Shown: positions 1 through 7,242 of the stretch, in pieces
Position numbering within the stretch: the first letter of the stretch is position 1
How the letters are laid out: each line of letters begins with the position of its first letter
Source: Flavobacterium psychrophilum
Lineage (GTDB): Bacteria; Bacteroidota; Bacteroidia; Flavobacteriales; Flavobacteriaceae
DNA length: 64,000 nucleotides
Assembly (NCBI GenBank): GCA_945862065.1
Contig: CAMAWT010000005.1
Coordinates: forward strand, 83,983-147,982
Reading direction: 5' to 3'
Program-made: the position numbers and the translations under genes
Notes under the pieces: model-generated
Seen by the model: only the letters and a program-made list of their open reading frames with translations
Databases searched by the model: none
Told to the model about the DNA's origin: nothing

Positions 1-382
1 TGATACATTTGAAAAAAGAAACTTGCAAGGAGCTTCCAACTGGTTAATTAATTCGGATGTAAAATACGAGTTTAATATTGGTTCAACATCAAAAAATACG
101 GCGTCTTTAGTTTATAATGTTTACGGCGAGAGAATTTATGCAGTAGGTATTGCTGGTAACGATCATATTTACGAAAAACCATTTCATAAATTAGATTTCG
201 TATGGGGAAGTACAATAAATAAAAAATGGGATTTGAAATTTTCAATTGATAACATCTTAAACCCTCTTTATACAAGAGAAATGGGCGATAAAAGTACTCT
301 TCAAATAAGCGAGAGCTCCTTAATGCTACTCAGCTTTAAAAGAGGGATTGGATTTTCAACAAGTATTTCATACACATTCTAA
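1..382 (+). CDS. TonB-dependent receptor, C-terminal fragment
   Basis: Only the last ~125 residues are present. The frame is open to the window edge, so the gene starts upstream and the TTG at 23 is not a real start. The fragment reads as antiparallel beta strands rich in aromatic residues, with the segment DNILNPLYTREMGD typical of late TonB-receptor barrel strands, and it ends in ISYTF, the terminal aromatic residue expected of an outer-membrane barrel. The substrate cannot be told from this piece. A strong terminator follows directly, so the beta-helix lipoprotein downstream is probably transcribed separately. Family assignment is inferred from barrel features and the ending. Confidence 0.75.
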   Translation, partial: DTFEKRNLQGASNWLINSDVKYEFNIGSTSKNTASLVYNVYGERIYAVGIAGNDHIYEKPFHKLDFVWGSTINKKWDLKFSIDNILNPLYTREMGDKSTLQISESSLMLLSFKRGIGFSTSISYTF

Positions 383-385
383 GTT

Positions 386-417
386 AAAAAAAGCGGTCTT
401 TTGGCCGCTTTTTTTTT
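386..417 (+). terminator. Rho-independent terminator after the TonB receptor
   Basis: The stem is AAGCGGTC/GGCCGCTT (8 bp with one G.U) and is followed by an unbroken T run. It begins a few bases after the receptor stop codon. Confidence 0.9.
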
Positions 418-504
418 AACCAAACGCTTTTTTGTTTTAAATTTAGTAACTTTAAGGAAATGTTTTCATAACACATGAAGCGAACTAATATTTAAAATAT
501 TCTA

Positions 505-512
505 TAATTTTG
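505..512 (+). promoter_or_regulatory. Putative -7 box for the beta-helix lipoprotein gene
   Basis: TAATTTTG matches the Bacteroidota -7 consensus TAnnTTTG, 25 bp before the start codon. No clear TTTG -33 box was found at the right distance, so this is a weak call. Confidence 0.4.
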
Positions 513-537
513 TAAAAATTTAAAAACAATATTTATT

Positions 538-1698
538 ATGAAAAAATTAATTTTAAGCCTAGCAATTTTAGCTGTTACTTTTACATCTTGTACTGATGAC
601 AGTGAAGACACAACATTAACGCCGGTAGTTGGTGAATTAACCGGATCAATAACTTCTAACAGAACTATCGCTTACGGTAACTACACTTTGAATGGTATTG
701 TTACAATCGAATCAGGTGTAACAGTAACTTTTGATGCAGGATCAACAATTACTGCAAATGCAACTAATGGTGTAGATGCTTTAGTTGTTAAAAATGGTGG
801 TAAACTTATCATGAATGGAACTGCTTCGCAACCAATTGTAATGACTGAGCCTTCTGCAACACCAGGTTCATGGGGAGGTATCATTATGTATGGTGATGCC
901 CCAATAAATGGTGCTGGTGCTGTGACAACTAAAGCTTCTGAAGACGGGTTAAACTTATCTTATGGCGGTACAAATGCTGCTCACAATGGTGGTACTTTAC
1001 GTTACGTGAGAGTAGAATATGCAGGTAAAAAAATTACTGATGGAACAAGTGAAATGAATGGTTTTTCTTTCTATTCAGTTGGTTCTGGAACAATATTAGA
1101 AAACCTTGTATCTTACAAAGGTGCTGACGATGGTTTTGAATTTTACGGAGGTACAGTAAACGCTTCAAGCTTAATTTCTTATGGTAATTATGATGACTCT
1201 TTTGACTGGCAAGATGGTTGGAAAGGTCAAAATAATTCAAACTGGTATGCTTACCAAGTAACTACAGGTAACTTTGGAATGGAAATAGAAGCTTCAAATA
1301 ATAACAACGCATATTTCCCAGTAATTTCAAACATTACTTTAAAAAGAGCTGTTGGTACTGTAACAGAAGGTGGTTCATCTGCTGCTGAGTATGATGCAAT
1401 TCAATTTAAAAAACAAGGTAATGGTGATTTTACAAACATTTTAATTTCAGGTTACACAACTGCAAATTCAACTGCTGTTAGAATCCAAGATGCAGGAACT
1501 AACACTGATCAAGTTACAGGTGGAAAAATTAAATTAACTAATGTTAAAATCAACGATGGAACTTCACAATTTGCTGGTGTAGGTGCATTAGTAGTTGCTT
1601 TCCCATCAGGAAAATACACAACTAGCACAACTTCAACAGGTGCTACTTTAACAAGTGGTGCATGGTCAACAGTTGGCGGTGTAAACTTGATTCAATAA
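538..1698 (+). CDS. Beta-helix-type outer-surface lipoprotein
   Basis: The 386-residue protein has a lipoprotein signal peptide (MKKLILSLAIL...) with lipobox TFTSC, so the mature N-terminus is Cys19, followed by acidic residues. The rest is rich in Gly, Thr, Asn and Ser with short repeated strand motifs (GVTVTFDAGSTI, LENLVSYKGADDGFEFYGGTV, NGDFTNILISGY), as in right-handed parallel beta-helix proteins. No catalytic motif is recognised. Homologues in flavobacteria are often mislabelled as transporters; nothing here supports transport, since there are no membrane helices after the signal. It lies after a TonB-dependent receptor gene but behind a terminator. A role as a surface binding partner is only a guess. 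Confidence 0.7.
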   Translation: MKKLILSLAILAVTFTSCTDDSEDTTLTPVVGELTGSITSNRTIAYGNYTLNGIVTIESGVTVTFDAGSTITANATNGVDALVVKNGGKLIMNGTASQPIVMTEPSATPGSWGGIIMYGDAPINGAGAVTTKASEDGLNLSYGGTNAAHNGGTLRYVRVEYAGKKITDGTSEMNGFSFYSVGSGTILENLVSYKGADDGFEFYGGTVNASSLISYGNYDDSFDWQDGWKGQNNSNWYAYQVTTGNFGMEIEASNNNNAYFPVISNITLKRAVGTVTEGGSSAAEYDAIQFKKQGNGDFTNILISGYTTANSTAVRIQDAGTNTDQVTGGKIKLTNVKINDGTSQFAGVGALVVAFPSGKYTTSTTSTGATLTSGAWSTVGGVNLIQ

Positions 1699-1722
1699 CA
1701 ATTTTAAAAATACAAATATCTA

Positions 1723-1750
1723 AAATCCCTCCTAAAGAGGGATTTTTTTT
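1723..1750 (+). terminator. Rho-independent terminator after the lipoprotein gene
   Basis: The stem AAATCCCTC/GAGGGATTT has a 5-nt loop and is followed by T7, about 25 bp after the stop codon. Confidence 0.92.
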
Positions 1751-1753
1751 GTT

Positions 1754-1788
1754 TTTGGCATATTATTTGAAATACTTTTTTATATTTG
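1754..1788 (+). promoter_or_regulatory. Bacteroidota-type promoter for the small T9SS protein
   Basis: TTTG at 1754-1757 and TATATTTG at 1781-1788 are separated by 23 bp, at the upper end of the expected spacing. Transcription would start near 1795. This places the TTG at 1786 before the transcript and supports the ATG at 1828 as the start codon. Confidence 0.6.
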
Positions 1789-1827
1789 TTACTTGAAATA
1801 AGCTCTAAACCCTCAAAACTAGAACGT

Positions 1828-2160
1828 ATGCCAAAAAAATACTTTTATAGTATCTTATTATTTGTTTGTTTTTCTGCTACAGTTGTAGCTCAAGAATCAA
1901 AATCATCTTCAAGAGTTCAAGCGAATTCTATTGAAGGGCTTAGCTTTTACCCTAATCCTGTGAGTACAGGAAAAATTTATATTACATCCAATTCATCAGA
2001 TGATAAAGAAATCACCATCTTTGACGTACTTGGAAAAAAAGTACTACAAACGATTCTTTCTGGTAGAGAATTAAATATAGGTAATTTATCTCCAGGAGTT
2101 TACATCATTAAATTCAAAGAAGGAGAAACTTCAGAAACCAGAAAACTGATTGTAAAATAA
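1828..2160 (+). CDS. Minimal T9SS type A sorting-domain protein
   Basis: The protein has 110 residues counted from the ATG at 1828, which begins a proper signal peptide (MPKKYFYSILLFVCF...VVAQ). An in-frame TTG at 1786 would put 14 odd residues before it and lies inside the promoter. After cleavage there are about 15 linker residues and then a complete type A T9SS C-terminal domain: GLSFYPNPV, ITIFDVLGKKVLQ, LSPGVYIIKF, RKLIVK. There is almost no passenger domain. The domain is the known signal for export through the T9SS outer-membrane pore and attachment to the surface. The next gene downstream carries a closely similar domain. Family placement is secure; the job of a cargo-less exported domain is unknown. 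Confidence 0.85.
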   Translation: MPKKYFYSILLFVCFSATVVAQESKSSSRVQANSIEGLSFYPNPVSTGKIYITSNSSDDKEITIFDVLGKKVLQTILSGRELNIGNLSPGVYIIKFKEGETSETRKLIVK

Positions 2161-2198
2161 TTTCATGTTTTATTAATATTTTGTTTACATACAAATAT

Positions 2199-2227
2199 TT
2201 TGTTTTAAAACACTTTATTTATCTTTG
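2199..2227 (+). promoter_or_regulatory. Bacteroidota-type promoter for the 314-residue T9SS protein
   Basis: TTTG at 2199-2202, a 17-bp spacer and TATCTTTG at 2220-2227 match the TTTG-N17-23-TAnnTTTG pattern, 25 bp before the ATG. This is one of the best promoter matches in the window. Confidence 0.7.
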
Positions 2228-2252
2228 TGTTCTAATTTAATATGTACACGTT

Positions 2253-3197
2253 ATGAAAAAATTTTACACCTTATCTTTATTTTTAATTTCTTTTATTGGA
2301 TTTTCACAAGTTTCATTACCTTTTGCTGATTCTTTCAGCTACACCGCTGGTAATTTACATACAACTAATCCATGGTCAGTTGTAGGTACTCCAAATGCTA
2401 CAGACCATATTTTATTAAATGGATCTAATGTAACATTTGATGGTATTGGAACTGATGCTCAAGTTTTATTTACATCTCAAACTGCTGGAACTGTGTATTA
2501 CAAGTTCAAATTAAAAGTTTTAACAATGGCAGGTGTTAGTGATGCTAATGGTGGTTATTTAGCAGGATTTACGCAAAACACAACCACTTTTGGAGGAACA
2601 ATATGGACAAAGAGAGTAGATGACAATACGTTCAATATTGGAATCGAAACTAGAACTGCTACCGGAGTGAGCACTACTTACACAACTGGAACATATAATA
2701 CTGGAACTTCTTATACTGTTGTTGTTTCTTACACTTTTAACAGTGCAACTACTGCAGATGATACTGCTAAATTGTGGATTAATCCAACATCAACAGATGA
2801 AACTTCTCCATTATTAACAGATGTTCATACAGGTACAGATTTAACATCTATTGTAAGTTTCTTCTTAAGACAAGATAGTATTACTGAAACTCCTTCAGTA
2901 GAAATTGACGATTTAAAAATTTCTTTAACTTTTGCTGATGTTTTAAAATCTTCAAAATTTGAAAACATCGCTGGTCTTAGCATTTATCCAAACCCAGTTT
3001 CAAACGGAACATTATTCATAAATACAGATGCAAATGACGAAAAAAGCGTTTCTATTTTTGATGTTTTAGGAAAACAAGTTTTACAGCTAACAACTTCAAA
3101 CAATGCAATAAACGTTGCTAACTTAAACGGAGGTATTTACATCGTTAAAGTAACAGAAAACGGAAAAACTGCTACAAGAAAATTAGTTATCAAATAA
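2253..3197 (+). CDS. Secreted protein with T9SS type A sorting domain
   Basis: The 314-residue protein has a signal peptide (MKKFYTLSLFLISFIGFSQ). The middle ~200 residues are Thr/Ser/Gly-rich beta structure resembling a lectin or jelly-roll-like secreted module; it starts LPFADSFSYTAGNLHTTNPW, a pattern often seen in flavobacterial extracellular proteins. The last ~75 residues are a T9SS type A domain (GLSIYPNPVSNG, VSIFDVLGKQVLQ, LNGGIYIVKV, TRKLVIK). No enzymatic motif was found. It has its own promoter and terminator and so is monocistronic. Likely exported to the cell surface; the ligand is unknown. Confidence 0.8.
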   Translation: MKKFYTLSLFLISFIGFSQVSLPFADSFSYTAGNLHTTNPWSVVGTPNATDHILLNGSNVTFDGIGTDAQVLFTSQTAGTVYYKFKLKVLTMAGVSDANGGYLAGFTQNTTTFGGTIWTKRVDDNTFNIGIETRTATGVSTTYTTGTYNTGTSYTVVVSYTFNSATTADDTAKLWINPTSTDETSPLLTDVHTGTDLTSIVSFFLRQDSITETPSVEIDDLKISLTFADVLKSSKFENIAGLSIYPNPVSNGTLFINTDANDEKSVSIFDVLGKQVLQLTTSNNAINVANLNGGIYIVKVTENGKTATRKLVIK

Positions 3198-3231
3198 TTT
3201 TTTTCAAAATAATTTTTTTAAAATAATTTAT

Positions 3232-3260
3232 AAAGCACCAACGATGTTGGTGCTTTTTTT
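3232..3260 (+). terminator. Rho-independent terminator
   Basis: A perfect 11-bp stem AAAGCACCAAC/GTTGGTGCTTT with loop GAT is followed by a T run. Confidence 0.93.
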
Positions 3261-3295
3261 TGTTTTAATTTTTCAATTATGCTCAATTACTTTCC

Positions 3296-3303
3296 TATTT
3301 TTG
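3296..3303 (+). promoter_or_regulatory. -7 box right next to a start codon
   Basis: TATTTTTG is a perfect TAnnTTTG and ends 4 bp before the ATG at 3308. The transcript would begin at or next to the start codon, giving a leaderless or nearly leaderless mRNA. No good -33 box was seen. Confidence 0.5.
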
Positions 3304-3307
3304 CAAC

Positions 3308-4288
3308 ATGATTTCAAAAGAAGAAATATTCCAAATCAGCTCCAAAAAAGAGTTCGAAAAAATGACCTTAAAAGTCTTTCGTCATCAATTTGATCATAAT
3401 TTGGTTTACCAACAATTTTGTAATTTACTAAACAAAAACAAATCCAACGTAAAAACAGTTTTAGATATTCCTTTTTTACCTATTCAATTTTTTAAAAGCC
3501 ATCAAGTGCTTAGTTCTACTCAAACGGTTGATCAAACTTTTACTAGTAGCGGCACAACCGGAATGACCACTAGTCAACACTTCGTTACCGATGTGTCTTG
3601 GTATGAAGAAAGCTACCGAAAAGCCTTTGCACAATTCTATGGGAATATAGAAAATTATGCCGTTTTAGCGCTTTTACCATCCTATCTTGAGCGACAAGGA
3701 TCTTCACTTATTTATATGGTTTCTGATTTAATAGCACTTTCCAACCATTCCGAAAGTGGCTTTTATCTCCATAATAATGACGAATTAGCTACCAAGTTAA
3801 TCGAACTCGATAACTCTGGGCAAAACGTACTTTTAATTGGTGTGACCTATGCTTTACTGGACTTAATTGAAAAGCAACAATTTCAATTAAGAAACACCAT
3901 TATCATGGAAACAGGTGGAATGAAAGGCAAAAGAAAGGAAATGATTCGCGAAGAACTTCATCAACAGCTATGCCAAGGTTTTGGTGTTTCAAGCATCCAT
4001 TCAGAATATGGAATGACCGAATTATTATCTCAAGCTTACTCACTGGGCGAGGGTATTTTTGAATGTCCAAATTGGATGCAAATCCTCATCCGAGATACAG
4101 AAGATGCACTTACTTATGTTGAGGTTCAAAAAACGGGAGGCATTAATGTTATTGATTTGGCTAATTACAATTCGTGTTCGTTCATTGCCACACAAGATTT
4201 GGGTAAAAAATATCCCAATAATTCGTTTGAAGTATTGGGACGTTTTGATAATTCTGATATTCGTGGTTGCAACCTGATGGTTATATAA
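3308..4288 (+). CDS. LuxE-like acyl-protein synthetase / acyltransferase
   Basis: The 326-residue protein resembles the LuxE/acyl-protein synthetase branch of the ANL adenylating superfamily. Visible motifs are the Ser/Thr/Gly-rich phosphate loop TFTSSGTTG (about residues 79-87), the adenylate-binding SEYGMTEL (about 235-242) and a [10 protein letters not shown] segment at the end, equivalent to the ANL A8 hinge region. At 326 residues it is far shorter than full acyl-CoA ligases but normal for LuxE-like proteins. LuxE relatives activate a fatty acid as acyl-AMP and pass it to a Cys; no lux reductase genes are nearby, so the acceptor is unknown. Its last 8 bp overlap the end of convergent tyrS. 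Confidence 0.75.
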   Translation: MISKEEIFQISSKKEFEKMTLKVFRHQFDHNLVYQQFCNLLNKNKSNVKTVLDIPFLPIQFFKSHQVLSSTQTVDQTFTSSGTTGMTTSQHFVTDVSWYEESYRKAFAQFYGNIENYAVLALLPSYLERQGSSLIYMVSDLIALSNHSESGFYLHNNDELATKLIELDNSGQNVLLIGVTYALLDLIEKQQFQLRNTIIMETGGMKGKRKEMIREELHQQLCQGFGVSSIHSEYGMTELLSQAYSLGEGIFECPNWMQILIRDTEDALTYVEVQKTGGINVIDLANYNSCSFIATQDLGKKYPNNSFEVLGRFDNSDIRGCNLMVI

Positions 4289-5576
4289 CCCGCACCACAA
4301 AATAATTTTTCTTACCACTTTGCAATAAAACAAACTGATTATTTATTAAGTCAGTAGAAGAAAGCATAAACTCTTCCGAAACTTTTGTTTTATTCACTGC
4401 AATAGAATTCGCACTCAACGCTCGTCTAGCTTCACCATTTGATTTTAAAAAGCCCGTTTTTTCATTCAAAACCTCCACAATATTCAATCCGTTTTCAATA
4501 TCATTTCTAGCAATTGTTGCCTGCGGAACACCATCAAAAATTTCCAAAAAAGTCGCTTCATCCAATTGTTTCAAATCGTCAGCTGTTGCATTCCCAAATA
4601 AAATTCCCGATGCTGCAATTGCTTTTTCTAGCTCTGCTTTTCCGTGTACAAAAGTAGTCACTTCCTCAGCTAATTTTTTCTGTAAAACCCGCAAATGAGG
4701 CGCTTCATGATGTTGCAAAATCAATTCATTAATAGTTGCTTCATCCAAAAACGTAAAAATTTTAATATATTTTTCGGCATCTACATCTGTCGTATTCAAC
4801 CAAAATTGGTAAAATTTATACACCGATGTTTTATCTACTGTTAACCACACATTACCACCTTCCGATTTTCCAAATTTTGACCCGTCTGCCTTCGTAATCA
4901 ATGGGCATGTCATTGCAAAAGCCTTCGCACCTTCACCATTCATTCGTCGCACCAACTCCGTCCCCGTTGTAATATTTCCCCATTGGTCAGAGCCCCCCAT
5001 TTGCAACAAACAACCATGTGTTTTGTATAAATGATGAAAATCATACCCTTGAATTAACTGGTACGTAAACTCCGTAAAACTCATTCCTTCTCCTTCGGCG
5101 CCCAAACGTTTTTTTACAGAATCTTTTGCCATCATATAGTTTACCGTAATACGTTTACCCACATCACGTGCAAAATTAATGAACGAAAAATCTTTCATCC
5201 AGTCATAATTATTAACCAAAACGGGCGCATTTACAGCAGTCGAATTAAAATCTAAAAACCGAGACAAAACCGATTTTATACCCGCTACATTTTTCTCCAA
5301 AGCAACTTCATCCAGCAAATTACGCTCGTCCGATTTGCCCGAAGGATCGCCTATCATACCGGTTGCACCTCCTACCAAAGCAATCGGTTTATGTCCAAAT
5401 TGTTCCAAGTGTACCAACAAAATAATGGGCACCAAACTACCAATATGTAACGAATCACTTGTTGGGTCAAACCCAATATAAGTCGTTGTCATTTCCTTAA
5501 CTAGTTGTTCCTCAGTACCTGGCATCATGTCGTGAATCAATCCACGCCATTGCAATTCTGCGACTAAATTCTTCAT
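4281..5576 (-). CDS. tyrS: Tyrosyl-tRNA synthetase
   Basis: The 431-residue class I aminoacyl-tRNA synthetase charges tRNA-Tyr in the cytoplasm. It shows the HIGH-type signature HIGS at residues 44-47 and the bacterial KMSKS variant KFGKS near residue 235. The tyrosine/ATP pocket segments GGSDQWGN and YQLIQGYDF are intact. The C-terminal ~65 residues form the S4-like RNA-binding domain ([17 protein letters not shown]). Length is normal. It has its own promoter just upstream (5596-5626) and overlaps the convergent LuxE-like gene by 8 bp at the 3' end. No tRNA-Tyr T-box-like leader was seen. Confidence 0.98.
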   Translation of the reverse strand: MKNLVAELQWRGLIHDMMPGTEEQLVKEMTTTYIGFDPTSDSLHIGSLVPIILLVHLEQFGHKPIALVGGATGMIGDPSGKSDERNLLDEVALEKNVAGIKSVLSRFLDFNSTAVNAPVLVNNYDWMKDFSFINFARDVGKRITVNYMMAKDSVKKRLGAEGEGMSFTEFTYQLIQGYDFHHLYKTHGCLLQMGGSDQWGNITTGTELVRRMNGEGAKAFAMTCPLITKADGSKFGKSEGGNVWLTVDKTSVYKFYQFWLNTTDVDAEKYIKIFTFLDEATINELILQHHEAPHLRVLQKKLAEEVTTFVHGKAELEKAIAASGILFGNATADDLKQLDEATFLEIFDGVPQATIARNDIENGLNIVEVLNEKTGFLKSNGEARRALSANSIAVNKTKVSEEFMLSSTDLINNQFVLLQSGKKNYFVVRVI

Positions 5577-5595
5577 CTTACTTAATATATTTCTG

Positions 5596-5626
5596 CAAAT
5601 ATAACGATTGTGGCCCGTTTTTACAA
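5596..5626 (-). promoter_or_regulatory. tyrS promoter
   Basis: On the minus strand, TTG (5626-5624), a 20-bp spacer and TATATTTG (5603-5596) form a canonical Bacteroidota promoter 20 bp before the tyrS ATG. It lies downstream of the structured element at 5692-5825, so that element is not part of the main tyrS transcript. Confidence 0.72.
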
Positions 5627-5691
5627 TTGGATAATTTGTTATTGATGTTGTAATTGAAATTGTAATTGAAATTTATTTTGTAATTATTTTT

Positions 5692-5825
5692 TAGAAGCAC
5701 ACAACCCCGTCTCACAAGCCAATCCGTCCTGCTGTCGCCTTTATCTTGCTCGCCCTACGGGACTTCGCAAGGATATCGGCTCCATCAGGGCTACACTTCA
5801 CGTTTTGTTTTTCAGTTGAAAATGA
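5692..5825 (-). ncRNA. Structured intergenic element, class 1 copy 1
   Basis: The core is 5726-5792. Read on the minus strand it forms a long hairpin: outer stem CCTG/CAGG, an A.G mismatch, TG/CA, tandem G.A and A.G pairs, GCC/GGC, then TATC-[bulged C]-TTGC/GCAAGATA and a small apical hairpin. A conserved TGAAAAAC lies ~25 bp before the core and a conserved TTGTGTGCTTCT follows ~25 bp after it. Three closely similar copies lie at 21967, 56584 and 62332. Orientation is chosen because the mismatches read as sheared G.A on this strand and C.T on the other. No plausible protein is encoded. RNA status is inferred from covariation between copies. Confidence 0.7.
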
Positions 5826-5905
5826 GTTAATTAGCGAATTTGAAAATGTGCCAATTTGAAAATTTGTGTTGAAATTTGGTATTGCCATTACTATTGAAAG
5901 TTAAA

Positions 5906-5938
5906 AACCCTGTCAGGGTTCTAAACCCTGACAGGGTT
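5906..5938. repeat. Nested palindrome
   Basis: Two 15-bp units, AACCCTGTCAGGGTT and AACCCTGACAGGGTT, are exact reverse complements separated by CTA, and each unit is itself almost palindromic. It sits between structured-element copies 1 and 5. It could be a short dispersed palindromic repeat or a hairpin ending a transcript; there is no T run. Confidence 0.75.
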
Positions 5939-6007
5939 GAAACAACATAACCCCTTTATAATTAATAAACTATCTTTTAAAACAATTTTTCAATTTACCG
6001 TAAACCC

Positions 6008-6129
6008 GCATGAGGGATGGAGGCGGCATCCTTATGTGTAGCGCAGCGGAGCAAAAGATACAGCCGACAGCCCGACCCCGTTATAGAAATGGGTTCTGTT
6101 GTACGTATATGTTGTTAACGGGGGCATGC
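6008..6129 (+). ncRNA. Structured intergenic element, class 2 copy (three-way junction)
   Basis: The closing helix is GCATG 6008-6012 with CATGC 6125-6129. The main hairpin starts GGG-A-TG-GA-GGC (6014-6024) and pairs with GCCGACAGCCC (6063-6073), with the same tandem G.A pairs and ATCCTT/AAGAT inner stem as class 1. The second hairpin is CCCCGTTA 6076-6083 with TAACGGGG 6116-6123. Together these form a three-way junction. The copy at 36584-36720 has the same three helices with changed but still pairing sequences. It ends ~25 bp before the promoter of the epimerase gene, so it is probably not that gene's leader. Confidence 0.68.
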
Positions 6130-6153
6130 CCAAATGTTTATTGGGTTAGTTTT

Positions 6154-6180
6154 TTTGATTGTGGGAATAGTGTACCTTTG
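6154..6180 (+). promoter_or_regulatory. Putative promoter of the epimerase gene
   Basis: TTTG at 6154-6157 and TACCTTTG at 6173-6180 have a 15-bp spacer, which is slightly short. The -7 box ends 4 bp before the ATG at 6185, implying a leaderless or very short-leader mRNA and ruling out the upstream ATG at 6134. Confidence 0.55.
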
Positions 6181-6184
6181 TTGT

Positions 6185-7186
6185 ATGGTATTAGTTACAG
6201 GAGCTACGGGTTTGGTGGGGTCGCATTTGTTGTTGCATTTGTTGAAAAATGGTGCGATAGAGATTCGTGCGATGTATCGTGACGAGTTAAAATTAGCTCA
6301 AACACGTGCGCTTTTTGTCCAACAAGACAAATTGGTTCTTTTTGATAAGGTCGAATGGGTGAGGGCTGACATTTTGGATATTCCGAGTTTGGAAGGTGCT
6401 TTTGAAGGGGTCGATTTTGTATATCATTGTGCAGGTTTTATTTCGTTTGACCCAAAGGACGAGTTGCTTTTGCGAAAAATAAACATTGAAGGCACTGCTA
6501 ATATTGTGAATTTTTGTATTGATAAAAAGGTAATAAAGTTGTGTCATGTATCGTCAATTGCCGCTTTGGGCGATTTGGAACCCAATGAATGGCTGTTGAA
6601 CGAAGCTACCAAATGGAATTCCGAAAAACTTCATAGTGATTATGCCATTTCGAAATATGGTGCGGAAATGGAAGTATGGCGCGGTCAACAAGAGGGTTTA
6701 TCGGTTGTGATTGTAAACCCGGGTGTTATTTTGGGTGAAGGATTTTGGGGGCAGGGGAGCAGTGTTTTGTTTGATCGTGTTTGGGATGGGATTACTTTTT
6801 ATACAGAAGGAGTTACAGGTTATGTATCGGTTTTGGACGTGGTGCAAATTATGCATACTTTGATGGAAAGCACTGTAAATGGCGAACGAATGGTTGTAGT
6901 TTCGGAGCAATTGAGTTACAAAGATATTCTTTCTAAAATAGCTGTTAAAATGGGTTTGGAGCCACCAAAGAGAAAGGTTGCTTCCTGGTTGTTGCAATGC
7001 GCTTGGAGGATTGATTGGTTTTTGTCTTTGTTTGGTAAGAAGCGTTTTTTGAGCCGTCAATCGGCAGCTAGTTTGGTTAATATTGAGGAACTGTCAAATG
7101 AAAAGAGTTTGACTTTTTTGGAATATGAATCTATCGATAATTGTTTGGATAGGGTGGTGCCTATTTATTTGAAAGAGAAGAGATAA
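6185..7186 (+). CDS. NAD-dependent epimerase/dehydratase (extended SDR)
   Basis: The protein has 333 residues from the ATG at 6185; a longer reading from 6134 would run through the promoter and hide the Rossmann start. The N-terminus MVLVTGATGLVG carries the extended-SDR glycine motif TGxxGxxG. The catalytic YxxxK is seen as YAISK near residue 160, and the Ser of the triad lies in HVSSIAALG. This resembles the dihydroflavonol-reductase-like branch of flavobacterial epimerases. The substrate cannot be told and no sugar or lipid pathway genes are adjacent. It sits alone between the structured-element region and convergent hppA. Confidence 0.88.
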   Translation: MVLVTGATGLVGSHLLLHLLKNGAIEIRAMYRDELKLAQTRALFVQQDKLVLFDKVEWVRADILDIPSLEGAFEGVDFVYHCAGFISFDPKDELLLRKINIEGTANIVNFCIDKKVIKLCHVSSIAALGDLEPNEWLLNEATKWNSEKLHSDYAISKYGAEMEVWRGQQEGLSVVIVNPGVILGEGFWGQGSSVLFDRVWDGITFYTEGVTGYVSVLDVVQIMHTLMESTVNGERMVVVSEQLSYKDILSKIAVKMGLEPPKRKVASWLLQCAWRIDWFLSLFGKKRFLSRQSAASLVNIEELSNEKSLTFLEYESIDNCLDRVVPIYLKEKR

Positions 7187-7190
7187 TACC

Positions 7191-7222
7191 AAAAAAAAGC
7201 CCCGCAATAAATTGCGAGGCTC
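7191..7222 (-). terminator. Terminator of hppA
   Basis: On the minus strand the 10-bp stem AGCCTCGCAA/TTGCGGGGCT (one T.G) is followed by T8. On the plus strand it has one mismatch and no clean T run, so it mainly serves the minus strand. Confidence 0.88.
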
Positions 7223-7242
7223 TTAAACAAAAAAATGAAATA

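Noticed and set aside
4059..4333. Short frames at the LuxE-like/tyrS convergent overlap
   Set aside because: Explained by the 8-bp overlap of two well-supported genes.
5577..5825. T-box-like leader for tyrS
   Set aside because: No T-box sequence or specifier loop; the tyrS promoter at 5596-5626 excludes the upstream element from the main mRNA.
6010..6282. Plus-strand open frame of 90 codons over the structured element and epimerase start
   Set aside because: It overlaps the class 2 element and then runs out of frame through the epimerase; no protein-like composition.
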